Numbered from the stretch's first letter, positions 27,399-38,074 are shown. The stretch: DNA of 64,000 nucleotides from Pseudomonas sp. Marseille-Q3773 (GCF_916618955.1 NZ_OU745390.1:2232001-2296000), one strand, 5' to 3'. The notes: a model not told the origin generated them from the letters alone. A program made the numbers and translations.

Positions 27399-28371
27399 GC
27401 AGGTCGAACAGGCCCTGGGCATCGCCCTGCTCCACCCATAGCACATTGGCAGGCTGCTTGAGCACGCCGTACCAGTCGGCAATGGTCTGGCCGAAGGTGG
27501 GGCCTTCGCGGCTGTCGATACTCATGTGGATGCGCCGGCCGCTGAACAGCTCGGGCTTGAGCAGGTAGGCGATGACGCTGGCGTCGTGCACCGGGCCACC
27601 GGGCATGCCGTACAGATCCATGTCGTGGGTGATGTAGGCGTTGAGGATGTCCACCACGCGCTTGCTGGCCTGGTTGTTCACCGCTGCCAATTGCTTGAGG
27701 CGGGCGTCACTGGTCAGCAGTTTGTGGGTGACATCCAGCGGCAGGTAGGTCAGTTGCACGCCGCTGGCCAGCACCACTTCGGCCGCATGCGGGTCGGCAT
27801 ACAGGTTGAATTCCGCCGCCGGGGTTATGTTGCCGCCGTTGAAGTGGGCGCCACCCATGACTACCACCTGCTTGATGCCCTTGACGATCTCCGGGCGCTG
27901 GACCAGCGCCAGGGCCAGGTTGGTCTGCGGGCCGAGCATGGCGATGGTAATGCTGTGCGGCTTGGCGGCGCTGAGGGTGTCGACCAGGTATTGCACGGCA
28001 TTGCCCTGGGCCAGGGGCGCTTTCGGTTCCTTGACTTCGACGCCGGTGAGGCCTTCCTCGCCATGCACCTCGGCGGCGTAGATCGGCTTGCGCACCAGCG
28101 GGCGACCGGCACCGGCGTACACCGGAATATCCTCGCGGCCAGCCCATTCGCGGGCCAGGCGGGCGTTGCGCGAGGTTTTTTCCAGGCGCACGTTGCCTGC
28201 CACGGTGGTGATGGCGCGGATGTTCAGTTCATCAGGCGAGGCCATGGCCAGGAACAGCGCGACTACGTCGTCGGCGCCGGGGTCGGTGTCGATGATCAGG
28301 TCGATCGGGGCGGCCTGGGCGGTGGCGGCGGTGACCATGAAGGCGATTCCTTGTAGCAGGGGTTTGAGCAT
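27370..28371 (-). CDS. Secreted inosine-uridine-preferring nucleoside hydrolase
   Basis: Cleaves the N-glycosidic bond of ribonucleosides to give base and ribose. It has 333 residues. An N-terminal signal sequence (MLKPLLQGIAFMVTAATAQA) precedes the Ca-binding DTDPGADD motif (IDLIIDTDPGADDVVALFLA). Further IU-nh motifs are VVMGGAHFNGGNITPAAEFN and the C-terminal DASVIAYLLKPE. Downstream of rbsD in the ribose operon, it would release ribose in the periplasm for RbsB to capture. REP elements separate it from rbsD, so it may be less tightly expressed. Confidence 0.93.
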   Translation of the reverse strand: MLKPLLQGIAFMVTAATAQAAPIDLIIDTDPGADDVVALFLAMASPDELNIRAITTVAGNVRLEKTSRNARLAREWAGREDIPVYAGAGRPLVRKPIYAAEVHGEEGLTGVEVKEPKAPLAQGNAVQYLVDTLSAAKPHSITIAMLGPQTNLALALVQRPEIVKGIKQVVVMGGAHFNGGNITPAAEFNLYADPHAAEVVLASGVQLTYLPLDVTHKLLTSDARLKQLAAVNNQASKRVVDILNAYITHDMDLYGMPGGPVHDASVIAYLLKPELFSGRRIHMSIDSREGPTFGQTIADWYGVLKQPANVLWVEQGDAQGLFDLLSARLARLE

Positions 28372-28420
28372 GGGTGGCACTCCTGTTGCCTGGGTTGGTA
28401 TTCCTGAAACACCGCAAATC

Positions 28421-28572
28421 CCTGTGGGAGCGGGTTTACCCGCGAAGAAAGCAACGCAGTGAATGGCACCGGCTTCGCCGGTGTTCGCGGGTGAACCCGC
28501 TCCCACAGGGGCCTGCGGTGGATGGCCCCGGCGCTGCCGGTGTTCGCGGGCATACCCGCTCCCACAGGGGAT
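28421..28572. repeat. REP cluster between rbsD and the nucleoside hydrolase gene
   Basis: Three REP units in alternating orientation: CCTGTGGGAGCGGGTTTACC at 28421, then its mirror (TTCGCGGGTGAACCCGCTCC) ending about 28509, and another ending at about 28570. They could stabilise the upstream rbs mRNA. Confidence 0.85.
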
Positions 28573-28594
28573 CTGCGTTGGGCAAAACGACGAG

Positions 28595-28993
28595 TTAGAA
28601 CGTCACACCGGAGATCAGCGCAATGTTGCTGTAGGGCTGGCACTCGCCAGTACGCACTACCGCACGGGCATTGCGTGACAATTCCTTGAAATCTTCATGG
28701 CTCAGCCATTCACGCTTGCCCAGCTTGCCTTTCAGCCGCTCGATCTCGACCAGCGCCGGCGGCACCACTTTCTGCATCTCTTCGGCCAGCACGTGGCGTT
28801 CTACCTGCAGCTCGCTGAGCACCACGCGCAGCACACTGGCGAAATCCGGTAAGCCGGGCGTCACGGCCAGGTCGATCAGTTCGACACCCGGCGGTACCGG
28901 CAAGCCGGCATCGCCGATCACCAGGATGTCGCCATGCCCCATGCCGGCAATGGTGCGTGACAGGGCGACGTTCAGCAGCGGAGTTTTCTTCAT
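28595..28993 (-). CDS. rbsD: D-ribose pyranase
   Basis: Interconverts beta-pyranose and furanose forms of ribose so that ribokinase can use it. It has 132 residues starting [20 protein letters not shown], with the catalytic-type His in [16 protein letters not shown] and the C-terminal [18 protein letters not shown]. Its start overlaps the end of rbsK by 4 bp. Confidence 0.96.
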   Translation of the reverse strand: MKKTPLLNVALSRTIAGMGHGDILVIGDAGLPVPPGVELIDLAVTPGLPDFASVLRVVLSELQVERHVLAEEMQKVVPPALVEIERLKGKLGKREWLSHEDFKELSRNARAVVRTGECQPYSNIALISGVTF

Positions 28994-29898
28994 GGCGCAA
29001 GCTCCGCCAGGTAGGGAATCGACGGCTGGGCCCCGGCGCGGGTAACCGACAACGCTGCGGCGCGCTGGCCAAAGGCGATGGCTTCGCCCTCCTCCAGGCC
29101 GCGCACCAGGCCGGCGGCGAAGCCACCAATGAAGGTGTCACCGGCAGCGGTGGTATCCAGCGGCTGCACCTGCGGCGCGGGGAAGTGCCGGTGGCCCTGG
29201 GCGGTGACCAGCAGCGCGCCTTGCGCACCCAGGGTAATGATCACCTTGCCCGCGCCCAGTTGCAGCAAGCGCTCGCCGGCGCGTCGGGCACTGTCCAGGT
29301 CGGTCACTGCCACACCACTCAGGGCTTCGGCCTCGCTTTCGTTGGGGGTGAGGTAATCGATATGCGCGAACCAGTCTGCGGGCAGCGGGCCGGTGGCGGG
29401 CGCCGGATTGAGGATTACCTGCTTGCCCAGCTCGTGCCCCCTGGCCAGGGTCCAGGCGACGGTCTCAGGCGGCACTTCCAGCTGGCAGATGATAATCTCG
29501 GCCGCCTGCAACAGCGCATCGAAGCGCTGTACCGACTGCGCTGTCAGCAGGCCATTGCCACCCGGAATGATGACGATGCAGTTCTGGCTGGCCGCATCGA
29601 CGGTGATCAGCGCTACACCGCTGGACACGCCCGGGCAGGTTTCGATGGCCCGGCAGTCGACGCCTTCGACAGACAACGCCTGGCGCAGTTGCTGGCCGTA
29701 GGCATCGTCACCGACGTTGCCGATCATCGCCACGCTGCCGCCCAGGCGCGCCACGGCCACGGCCTGGTTGGCGCCCTTGCCGCCGGGCACGGTGAAAAAG
29801 CTGTCGCCGGGGAGCGTTTCGCCGGCCCGGGGCAGGCGCTGGGCGCGGGCCACCAGGTCCATGTTGAGGCTCCCGACCACCACGACCTTGGCACTCAT
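28990..29898 (-). CDS. rbsK: Ribokinase
   Basis: Phosphorylates ribose to ribose 5-phosphate. PfkB-family protein of 302 residues with the N-terminal signature ([20 protein letters not shown]) and the C-terminal catalytic motif [20 protein letters not shown] with Asp as base. It sits between rbsR and rbsD in the operon. Confidence 0.96.
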   Translation of the reverse strand: MSAKVVVVGSLNMDLVARAQRLPRAGETLPGDSFFTVPGGKGANQAVAVARLGGSVAMIGNVGDDAYGQQLRQALSVEGVDCRAIETCPGVSSGVALITVDAASQNCIVIIPGGNGLLTAQSVQRFDALLQAAEIIICQLEVPPETVAWTLARGHELGKQVILNPAPATGPLPADWFAHIDYLTPNESEAEALSGVAVTDLDSARRAGERLLQLGAGKVIITLGAQGALLVTAQGHRHFPAPQVQPLDTTAAGDTFIGGFAAGLVRGLEEGEAIAFGQRAAALSVTRAGAQPSIPYLAELAP

Positions 29899-29913
29899 GA
29901 CATTTCCTTAGCG

Positions 29914-30936
29914 TTAGCGGTAATCATTGAACAGGTCCGGGCGCGGCCCGGTGGACTCGCGCAGCACCAGGCGCGGGGCGACGATACGTTGCTCGGGCGC
30001 CCCTTGCCGGGGCTTGCCGATGCGCGCCAGCAACAGCGAGGCGGCACTTTCGCCCAGCTCGCGGATCGACTGGCCGACCGTGGTCAATGGCGGGTACACA
30101 TAACGGCTGAGCTCGATGTCGTCGAAGCCGATCACCGACAGCTCGGCGGGTACGTTGATCTGGCGTTCGGCCGCGGCGCGCAGCACGCCGAAACCGATCA
30201 TGTCGTTACCGGCGAAAATCGCCGTCGGCCGCTGGCCCTGCAGCACCTGCGCCGCCGCTGCGTAACCGCCCAGGCTGGTGAAGTCGCAGTGCAGCACGCG
30301 GTTGCCATCGGCCGCAGCGCCGGCCTCGGCCATGGCGCGCCGAAAGCCGCCCAGGCGCAGCTGGGTCACCCCGGTTTCGGCGGGGCCACCGATGTAGGCG
30401 ATGTCGCGGTGGCCAAGCTCCAGCAGGTGGCGGGTGGCCAGGTAGGCGCCGAGTTCGTGGTCGATGCGCACCAGGTCGGCGTCCACGCCTTCCAGTTCGC
30501 GGTCGACGATGACCATCGGCGTGCGCACCCCGGCCAGGCTTTGCAGCAGGTCGCTGTCCTGGCCCACCGAGGCCACCACCAGGCCGTCGATGCGTTTTTC
30601 CAGCAGCACGCGCAGGTAGCTGCGCTGCTTTTGCGGGTTGTCATCGGAGTTGCACAGAATCACGCAGTAGCCGTTGCGCTCGCAGGCATCCTCGATACCC
30701 CGCGCCAGCTCGGCGAAGTACGGGTTGACGCTGTTGGGCACCAGCAGGCCGATGGTGGCGGTGCTGCGCGCCTTCAACGAACGCGCCACGGCGCTGGGCA
30801 CGTAGTCGAGTTCAACGATGGCGGCTTCGACTTTCAGCCGCACCTGCTCGCTGACCGGGCGGGTCTTGTTCAGCACATGGGACACGGTGGTGTAGGAAAT
30901 GCCCGCCAGTGCCGCGACGTCTTTGATGGTTGCCAT
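29914..30936 (-). CDS. rbsR: LacI-family repressor of the ribose operon
   Basis: 340 residues from MATIKDVAALAGISYTTVSH with a classic LacI HTH, hinge helix (PSAVARSLKARST) and periplasmic-binding-like effector domain (IGLLVPNSVNPYFAELARG). It is encoded inside the operon between rbsC and rbsK. A perfect LacI-type palindrome lies upstream of rbsB at 34502, so it likely represses its own operon until ribose binds. Confidence 0.94.
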   Translation of the reverse strand: MATIKDVAALAGISYTTVSHVLNKTRPVSEQVRLKVEAAIVELDYVPSAVARSLKARSTATIGLLVPNSVNPYFAELARGIEDACERNGYCVILCNSDDNPQKQRSYLRVLLEKRIDGLVVASVGQDSDLLQSLAGVRTPMVIVDRELEGVDADLVRIDHELGAYLATRHLLELGHRDIAYIGGPAETGVTQLRLGGFRRAMAEAGAAADGNRVLHCDFTSLGGYAAAAQVLQGQRPTAIFAGNDMIGFGVLRAAAERQINVPAELSVIGFDDIELSRYVYPPLTTVGQSIRELGESAASLLLARIGKPRQGAPEQRIVAPRLVLRESTGPRPDLFNDYR

Positions 30937-30940
30937 GTTG

Positions 30941-31936
30941 TCAGTTCCGCCGGCCCGCACGCCGGCTACGGTAAGTGTCGAGCACCACGGCGATGACGAT
31001 CACCGCCCCGGTGATGATGCGCTTGGTCGGTTCACTGGCGCCAATCTGCGCCAAGCCTGCGGCCAGTACGGAAATGATCAGCACGCCGAAAAAGGTACTG
31101 ATCACCGAGCCACGCCCGCCCATCAGGCTGGTGCCGCCAATCACCACGGCGGCGATCACCTGCAGCTCCAGGCCGGCGCCGGCGTTGGGGTCGGCTGCCT
31201 CCAGGCGCGAGATCTGGAACAGCGCAGCCAGCCCGGCGAGCAGGCCCATCAGGGCGAACACCAGCACCTTGTACGGGCGCGGATCGATGCCGGCCAGGCG
31301 CACCGCCTCTTCGTTGGTGCCAATGCCGATCAGGTAGCGGCCGAACACCGTACGCGTCAGCACCAGCTGGGCCAGCACGATCACCAGCAAGGCGATGATG
31401 AACGCCGGTGAGATGCCGAATGCGATGGGGTTGGAGAACCAGGCATAGGCATCGCCGATGTAGGCGGTGCGCGAGTCGGTGAACTGGTAGGCCAGGCCAC
31501 GGGCCATTTCCAGCACGCCGAGCGAAACGATGAACGACGGGATGCGCCAGGCCACGGTAACGCCGCCGGTGATGCTGCCGGCCAACGCCGCCACGGCCAT
31601 GCCCAGCAGGGCCGCGGGCAGCATGCCCCAGCCCCAGCCGAGGATCGCCACACTGACGGTCGAGGCGGCCAGCGCCAGCACCGAGCCCACCGACAGGTCG
31701 ATGCCACCGATGATCAGCACGAAGGTCATGCCGACCGCCAGCACCATCAGGTCGGGGATCTGGTTGGCCAGGGTGCTGAAGGTGTTGTATGACCAGAAGT
31801 GGCTGCTGAGGAACGAGAACAGCACGATCATGGCCAGCAACGCGCCGGCCAGGCCCAGGTAGGTACCCAGGCCAAAGTAGGTGCCACTGCGGCGCAGCGG
31901 TGCGGCGCCCTGGCTGTCGAGCGGGGTGGTTTTCAT
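30941..31936 (-). CDS. rbsC: Ribose ABC transporter permease
   Basis: Inner-membrane channel of the ribose importer, 331 residues with 8-10 hydrophobic helices and the sugar-permease motif (GGIDLSVGSVLALAASTVSV) plus the EAA-like VVIGGTSLMGGRGSVISTFF. Its start overlaps the rbsA stop by 4 bp and its stop lies just before rbsR. Confidence 0.95.
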   Translation of the reverse strand: MKTTPLDSQGAAPLRRSGTYFGLGTYLGLAGALLAMIVLFSFLSSHFWSYNTFSTLANQIPDLMVLAVGMTFVLIIGGIDLSVGSVLALAASTVSVAILGWGWGMLPAALLGMAVAALAGSITGGVTVAWRIPSFIVSLGVLEMARGLAYQFTDSRTAYIGDAYAWFSNPIAFGISPAFIIALLVIVLAQLVLTRTVFGRYLIGIGTNEEAVRLAGIDPRPYKVLVFALMGLLAGLAALFQISRLEAADPNAGAGLELQVIAAVVIGGTSLMGGRGSVISTFFGVLIISVLAAGLAQIGASEPTKRIITGAVIVIAVVLDTYRSRRAGRRN

Positions 31937-33486
31937 GCGTCCATCCTGGGGGCTGCATCGTGCAGCAGTGCGTCACGTTTCTGATAACCGGCAAAGGCGG
32001 CAGCCAGCAGCTGGTCCTGGCTCCAATGGCCGCGCTCGAAGGTGTCGATCAGGCGCCCGGCCGAGAGCACGGCAATGCGGTCGCAGATCAGCATCAGCTC
32101 GCGCAGGTCGCTGGACACCACCACCAGGGCCTTGCCCTGGCGCGCCAGTTCGGCCAGCAGGCCATAGATGTCGAACTTGGCACCGACGTCGATGCCACGG
32201 GTAGGCTCATCGAACAGCAGCACCTGGCAGTCACGCTCCAGCCAGCGGCCGATCACCACCTTCTGCTGGTTGCCACCGGACAGTTCGCCGACCACCTGCT
32301 GCGGGCCGGCACTGCGGATGCGCATGGCCTGGATCTGCCGGGCGGCCAGGGCCTGCTCGGCCTGGCTATCGAGCACACCGGCGCGCGACACCGCACCCAG
32401 GTTGCCCAGGGCGATATTGGCGCTGATCGACTGGGTCAGCAGCAGGCCTTCGCCTTTACGGTCTTCGGTGATCAGGGCGATACCAGCCTGCACTGCAGCC
32501 TTGGGCGAGTCGATGGTGACCGCCTGCGGTGGCTGGCCGAGCGCGATGCTGCCGCTGTCGGCCCGGTCGGCACCGTAGATCAGGCGCAACAGCTCGGTCC
32601 GGCCGGCGCCGATCAGGCCGGAGATGCCGAAGATTTCCCCTGCCCTGACCTCAAACGACACCTCACGCACCTTGTCAGCGCGGCTGAGCTTGTCGACCCT
32701 GAGCAGCGGCGCACCGATCTGCCGACGGCCCAGGTCGATGTGCTCGCCCAGTTCGCGGCCGACCATCAGGTTGACCAGTTCGGCGCTGCTGTAGCGCTGG
32801 ATCGGCTCGTCACACACCAGCCTGCCGTCGCGCAGCACGACGATGCGCTGGGCCACGCGCTGCAGCTCTTCGAGGCGGTGGGAAATGTAGACGATGGCTA
32901 CACCACGCCGGCGCAAACGCTCGATCTGGGTGAACAGCAGCTCCACTTCGCGCGCGGTGAGCATGGCGGTGGGTTCATCGAAGATCAGCACATGGCAGTC
33001 GCCGATCAGGTTGCGGGCGATCTCGACCATCTGTTGGTGGCCGATGCCCAGTTCGCCAACCGGGGTATCCGGGTCGATGGCGTCGAGGCCGACCTGGGCC
33101 ATGGCGGCCGTGGCCAGCTGGCGCAGGCGCTTGTGGCTGATCCAGCCAAAGCGGCTGGGCAGGTTGTCGAGGAACAGGTTTTCCGCCACGGTCAGGGTGG
33201 GCAGCAGGTTCAGCTCCTGCATGACCATGCGCACGCCGAGGCGCTCGGCCTCGCTGCGGCTGCCGGGCGCATAGGCCTGGCCGCGGTAGTTCATGTGCCC
33301 GCTGGTGGGGGTTTCAAGGCCACTGATGAGCTTGGACAGCGTGCTCTTGCCCGCGCCGTTCTCGCCGGTCAGGGCCAGTACTTCGCCGGCGCGCAGGCTC
33401 AGGCTGACCTCGGCCAGCACTGGCTGGGCGTAGGTCTTGCCCAGGCCGCTGGCGGCGAGCACCACTTCGTTGGCCGATGCAGGCAT
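31933..33486 (-). CDS. rbsA: Ribose ABC transporter ATP-binding protein
   Basis: Tandem ABC ATPase of 517 residues (MPASANEVVLAASGLGKTYA). The first half has Walker A GENGAGKST and a Q-loop/signature region (LGIGHQQMVEIARNL) with Walker B VLIFDEPTAML. The second half has the degenerate P-loop usual in sugar importers (GISGLIGAGRTELLRL), signature LSGGNQQKV and Walker B VLLFDEPTRGID. It follows rbsB after about 20 bp. Confidence 0.95.
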   Translation of the reverse strand: MPASANEVVLAASGLGKTYAQPVLAEVSLSLRAGEVLALTGENGAGKSTLSKLISGLETPTSGHMNYRGQAYAPGSRSEAERLGVRMVMQELNLLPTLTVAENLFLDNLPSRFGWISHKRLRQLATAAMAQVGLDAIDPDTPVGELGIGHQQMVEIARNLIGDCHVLIFDEPTAMLTAREVELLFTQIERLRRRGVAIVYISHRLEELQRVAQRIVVLRDGRLVCDEPIQRYSSAELVNLMVGRELGEHIDLGRRQIGAPLLRVDKLSRADKVREVSFEVRAGEIFGISGLIGAGRTELLRLIYGADRADSGSIALGQPPQAVTIDSPKAAVQAGIALITEDRKGEGLLLTQSISANIALGNLGAVSRAGVLDSQAEQALAARQIQAMRIRSAGPQQVVGELSGGNQQKVVIGRWLERDCQVLLFDEPTRGIDVGAKFDIYGLLAELARQGKALVVVSSDLRELMLICDRIAVLSAGRLIDTFERGHWSQDQLLAAAFAGYQKRDALLHDAAPRMDA

Positions 33487-33507
33487 GGCCGTTTCTCCTG
33501 CCAGCAA

Positions 33508-34464
33508 TCAGGGTTTGGTGATGAGTTGGACCGGGGTCTGGATGACGTTGTCGGCATCCACCTCGGGTTTCTCGCCCTTGACCATCTTCAGCGCCGCCTG
33601 GATGCCGTACACCGCCTGCTGGCTGGCCGCCTGGTCGAGGGTGGCGAGCACCCGGCCATCCTTGAGCATGGGCTTGATGGCATTGATGTTGTCGTAGCCC
33701 ACCACCTGCACCTGGCCGGTCTTGCCAGCGGCGCGCACCGCCGACACGGCGCCCAGGGCCATGCTGTCATTGCCCGCCAGCAGGGCTTTCAGGTCTGGGT
33801 ATTCATTGAGCATGGAGGCGGCGACGGCGTTGCCCTTGTCGATTTCCCAATTGCCGCTCTGCACCGAGACGATCTTGATCTGCGCGGCGTCCATCGCGTC
33901 CTTGAAGCCGGCGGTGCGCTGCTGGGCGTTGGTGGTGGTCGGCACGCCTTCGATGATGCCGACCTGGTCGCCGGCCTTGAGCTGCTCCTTGGCCAGGTAG
34001 TCGCCAACCAGGCGCGCGCCCTTGCGGTTGTCGGGGCCAACGAACGGTACGCTGATGCCCTTGTTCTTGAGCAGTTCCGGGTCCAGGCGGTTGTCGATGT
34101 TGATCACCACCACGCCCTTGTCCATGGCTTTTTTCACTGCGGAGACCAGCGCCTTGGAATCGGCCGGGGCGATCACCAGCGCCTTGGCACCGGCATTGAC
34201 CATCTGTTCGACGATGCGGATCTGTTCGCCGGTGTCGGTTTCGTTCTTGATGCCGTTGGCGATCAGCTCGAATTCGTCAGGGTGGGCTTTCTGGTAGTCC
34301 TTGGCGCCGTCTTCCATGGTGCGGAAGAACTCGTTCGCCAGGGATTTCATCACCAAGGCAACCTTGGGCTTGTCTTCGGCGTGGGCTGCGGAGAATGGCG
34401 TGGCGAAGGACAGCGAGGTAACGACAGCGAGGGCCAACAGACGGCCGGGGAACGGCAGTTTCAT
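33508..34464 (-). CDS. rbsB: Periplasmic ribose-binding protein
   Basis: 318 residues with a signal peptide (MKLPFPGRLLALAVVTSLSF, cleavage after AHA) and a type I periplasmic-binding fold (KVALVMKSLANEFFRTMEDG; VVVINIDNRLDPELLKNKGI). First gene of the operon, immediately downstream of the RbsR-type operator. It delivers ribose to RbsAC. Confidence 0.95.
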   Translation of the reverse strand: MKLPFPGRLLALAVVTSLSFATPFSAAHAEDKPKVALVMKSLANEFFRTMEDGAKDYQKAHPDEFELIANGIKNETDTGEQIRIVEQMVNAGAKALVIAPADSKALVSAVKKAMDKGVVVINIDNRLDPELLKNKGISVPFVGPDNRKGARLVGDYLAKEQLKAGDQVGIIEGVPTTTNAQQRTAGFKDAMDAAQIKIVSVQSGNWEIDKGNAVAASMLNEYPDLKALLAGNDSMALGAVSAVRAAGKTGQVQVVGYDNINAIKPMLKDGRVLATLDQAASQQAVYGIQAALKMVKGEKPEVDADNVIQTPVQLITKP

Positions 34465-34473
34465 GGACGATGA

Positions 34474-35808
<1,335 letters not shown>

Positions 35809-35903
35809 TTGCCGCCCAAAGGAGGCTGGAGCGCAAATCCGCACCAGCTTCCTTGGCCGCAGGGGTTTCCGACCAAGCTGTTGCGAAATAACTTACAGTG
35901 AAA

Positions 35904-35923
35904 TACTGTATGTTAATACAGCA
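35904..35923. promoter_or_regulatory. LexA (SOS) box upstream of the DUF1654 gene
   Basis: TACTGTATGTTAATACAGCA fits the gammaproteobacterial LexA consensus (CTGT-N8-ACAG with an AT-rich core). It lies 17 bp before the GTG start at 35941, positioned to overlap the promoter. Confidence 0.8.
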
Positions 35924-35940
35924 AAAACAAGGAAACGCTT

Positions 35941-36183
35941 GTGTCCAACACTGCCTCCGCCACCCCCGACAGCTATCAACAACTGGGTATGCGCATCCAG
36001 AAGATCATCAACAGCCCCACCGCCCAGCGCAGCCGGGCGGCGCTGATCTTCCGCCTGGAACAGGAAACCCCCGAAGACTGGGAAACCTTGCTTGAGGAAA
36101 TCGCCGAAAACGACAACGTCACCCTCGCCCATCGCGACGATGGCGGCGTGCAGATTTTCTGGACCGTGCCCAAGGAAGATTGA
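35941..36183 (+). CDS. DUF1654-family small protein, probably SOS-controlled
   Basis: 80 residues from a GTG start (MSNTASATPDSYQQLGMRIQ) preceded by AAGGAA. The segment PTAQRSRAALIFRLEQETPE then DWETLLEEIAENDNVTL, and the end GGVQIFWTVPKED, is the DUF1654 pattern of Pseudomonas and their phages. Soluble, no signal. The LexA box just upstream predicts induction by DNA damage. Function unknown. Confidence 0.85.
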   Translation: MSNTASATPDSYQQLGMRIQKIINSPTAQRSRAALIFRLEQETPEDWETLLEEIAENDNVTLAHRDDGGVQIFWTVPKED

Positions 36184-36204
36184 CCGCGCAGGCGCCCGCC
36201 TCCC

Positions 36205-36630
36205 TCAGGCCAGCCCCTGCAGATAGGCACTGGCCTCGCGGTAACGGGCCAACCGCGCCAGGTCGGCAGGGCCCGGGCAAGGAATGCGCGATAGGTCGCT
36301 GTTGTCGGCCAGGTCGGCCAGTTTGACGGTGCGCGCCAGCGGGTCATCGCCCAGGCGCACCACGAAGTCCTGGTAAGCCTCGCCCTTGCGGCGGCTGAGC
36401 GCCAGCAAGGCGGCAAGGATTTTCAGCGCGAAACCTTCGCGCGCCAGGTCGGAAAGGGTCAGCGGGGTATCTTCGATCACATCGTGAAGCACCGCGACAA
36501 TCCGTTGTTCAGGTGTGGAAACCCGCATCATCACGCGTAGCGGGTGGAGAATATACGCTGCCCCACCCTTGTCGTATTGCCCTTCATGCGCCCTGGCGGC
36601 CACGGCAATGGCCCGCTCCAGTGTAGACAT
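36205..36630 (-). CDS. HD-domain (RelA/SpoT-type hydrolase-like) small protein
   Basis: 141 residues from MSTLERAIAVAARAHEGQYD. It shows the HD hydrolase residues of the SpoT N-terminal class: AARAHEGQYDKGGAAYILHP (H, H), AVLHDVIEDT (HD-x3-ED) and a later D (VKLADLADNSD). There is no synthetase domain, so it resembles a Mesh1/SAH-like small hydrolase, but the substrate is not proven. It is convergent with the DUF1654 gene. Confidence 0.82.
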   Translation of the reverse strand: MSTLERAIAVAARAHEGQYDKGGAAYILHPLRVMMRVSTPEQRIVAVLHDVIEDTPLTLSDLAREGFALKILAALLALSRRKGEAYQDFVVRLGDDPLARTVKLADLADNSDLSRIPCPGPADLARLARYREASAYLQGLA

Positions 36631-36692
36631 GAGGCCCTCCCCGTTCGGCTTCTTCCTGCCAAGCATAGCCAAACTTGGGCCACCGCGGTCCG

Positions 36693-36806
36693 TGTAGGAG
36701 CGGCCTTGTGTCGCGATGGGCTGCGTAGCAGCCCCAGGGGTTCAGCGTCACGGCAGACTCTGTGGGGCTGCTACGCAGCCCATCGCGACACAAGGCCGCT
36801 CCTACA
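36693..36806. repeat. Perfect 43-nt inverted repeat
   Basis: Left arm 36693-36735 starts TGTAGGAGCGGCCTTGTGTC and ends GCAGCCCC; the right arm 36764-36806 is its exact reverse complement, with a 28-nt loop. It is the same family as the imperfect pair at 26459. It could form a very stable hairpin after the lipoprotein gene at 36829 (reverse strand). Confidence 0.85.
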
Positions 36807-36828
36807 GAGGCCGTGCAAGGCTGTGCAG

Positions 36829-37398
36829 TCAGCGGGCTGCGCCGTGCTGGATGACCACCGAATCGGTGCCCAGCTTGGCCATCACCTCGGCCTGGCGGGC
36901 TTCGGCTTCCTCACGGGTCGGGAACGGCCCCATCAGCACCACCGGCTTGCCGTTGCGGTACTCCACCGAGGACGGAATGCCCTTTTCGATCAGGCGTGCG
37001 GTCATGTCGCTGAGCGCGCCCATGTTGGCGCCCTGGATCACTTCCACATCCCAGCCCTGCGGGGCCGGCTGGCCAGCCAGGGCCTCGGCGCGGCGCTGCA
37101 GGTCGGCGCCGCCGCACATCTCGCGGATGCGCAGGTTGTTGCCGCTGTCATCGACAATGATTTCGTACTGGCCATCACGCTTGATCGCCACATAGCTGCG
37201 GTAGGGCTCGTACTGCCCGGCATCATCCTTGCCGCGTACCTGGCCGCAGATGGTGCCCTGGGTGTCGATCCGCACGTTGCCGAACTTGGCCGTGCTGGGG
37301 TTGTGCAGGTGTTCGGCCACCTGCTTGTGCACGCCTTCGACCTCGTTCTCACAGCCCGTCAGGGCGAGCACTGCCATTACCACAGCCAGTTTGCGCAC
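36829..37398 (-). CDS. SPOR-domain lipoprotein
   Basis: 189 residues from a GTG at 37398, preceded by GGAGG at a spacing of 7. The signal ends in a lipobox (MAVLALTGCENE). The middle domain (VAEHLHNPSTAKFGNVRIDT) is not named by me. The C-terminal ~70 residues look like a SPOR-type repeat (GWDVEVIQGANMGALSDMTA ... MGPFPTREEAEARQAEV), which usually binds denuded peptidoglycan at the septum. So it may be an envelope protein linked to division. Confidence 0.72.
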   Translation of the reverse strand: MRKLAVVMAVLALTGCENEVEGVHKQVAEHLHNPSTAKFGNVRIDTQGTICGQVRGKDDAGQYEPYRSYVAIKRDGQYEIIVDDSGNNLRIREMCGGADLQRRAEALAGQPAPQGWDVEVIQGANMGALSDMTARLIEKGIPSSVEYRNGKPVVLMGPFPTREEAEARQAEVMAKLGTDSVVIQHGAAR

Positions 37399-37492
37399 GC
37401 GTGTACCTCCAGATTCGAAGAGGCGGATTCTAGCACGCCGGGCAATGTCCCGAAGCGCGACCAAACGTTACAGCCTGCTTCGCGCGCACAGC

Positions 37493-37523
37493 AAAAAGGG
37501 CGATCATTGCTGATCGCCCTTTT
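37493..37523 (-). terminator. Terminator downstream of tRNA-Val
   Basis: AAAAGGGCGATCA, loop TTGC, TGATCGCCCTTTT. A strong stem located just past the 3' end of the reverse-strand tRNA-Val at 37530. Confidence 0.85.
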
Positions 37524-37529
37524 CGGATT

Positions 37530-37606
37530 TGGTAGGCACAATTGGACTCGAACCAACGACCCCCACCATGTCAAGGTGGTGCTCTAACCAACTGAGCTAT
37601 GTGCCT
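37530..37606 (-). tRNA. tRNA-Val (anticodon GAC), copy 1
   Basis: 77 nt with encoded CCA. The acceptor AGGCACA pairs with TGTGCCT. Anticodon stem CCACC/GGTGG with loop TTGACAT (GAC). T loop GTTCGAGTC. Identical to the copy at 37795. Confidence 0.95.
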
Positions 37607-37755
37607 GTCGTGTGGTGCGCATATTAGAGATCGAACGCACGGCTGTAAAGAGTTTTTTTGAGAAAAATCAAAAACTTTCGAGAACCGCCCAAGCCGAGGC
37701 GGCCTCGCGTCGCAACCGCCAGCACGACAGCCCGGCGCCACATGGAACCCCAATG

Positions 37756-37787
37756 AAAAAAGGGGTGACCCTTGCGGATCACCCCTC
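37756..37787 (-). terminator. Terminator between the two tRNA-Val genes
   Basis: Stem GGGGTGA / TCACCCC with a reverse-strand T-run, placed just past the 3' end of the second tRNA-Val, so the two tRNAs may be separate or partly read-through units. Confidence 0.75.
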
Positions 37788-37794
37788 TTCGATT

Positions 37795-37871
37795 TGGTAG
37801 GCACAATTGGACTCGAACCAACGACCCCCACCATGTCAAGGTGGTGCTCTAACCAACTGAGCTATGTGCCT
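37795..37871 (-). tRNA. tRNA-Val (anticodon GAC), copy 2
   Basis: 77 nt, identical in sequence to the copy at 37530 including the encoded CCA. Transcribed leftward; its promoter lies in the AT-rich gap before puuB. Confidence 0.95.
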
Positions 37872-38074
37872 GTCGTGTGGTGCGCATTCTACTCATTCCA
37901 AAAACCCTGTCAACAGTTTTTTTCGCGCTAAGCTACTGAATCATAAACTCTTTATAGAAAGGTGCACGAGCAAGGGGCGAGTAAAGGATTTTCAACGGAC
38001 GACTAGCGGGTGTTTATTATTATTGATAGCATCGGTACATTCGTTAAAAATATAAAACACGAGGTTCCTGCAAC

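Noticed and set aside
31900..34473. 857-codon + strand frame across the rbs genes
   Set aside because: Antisense shadow of rbsA and rbsB; no recognisable domain.
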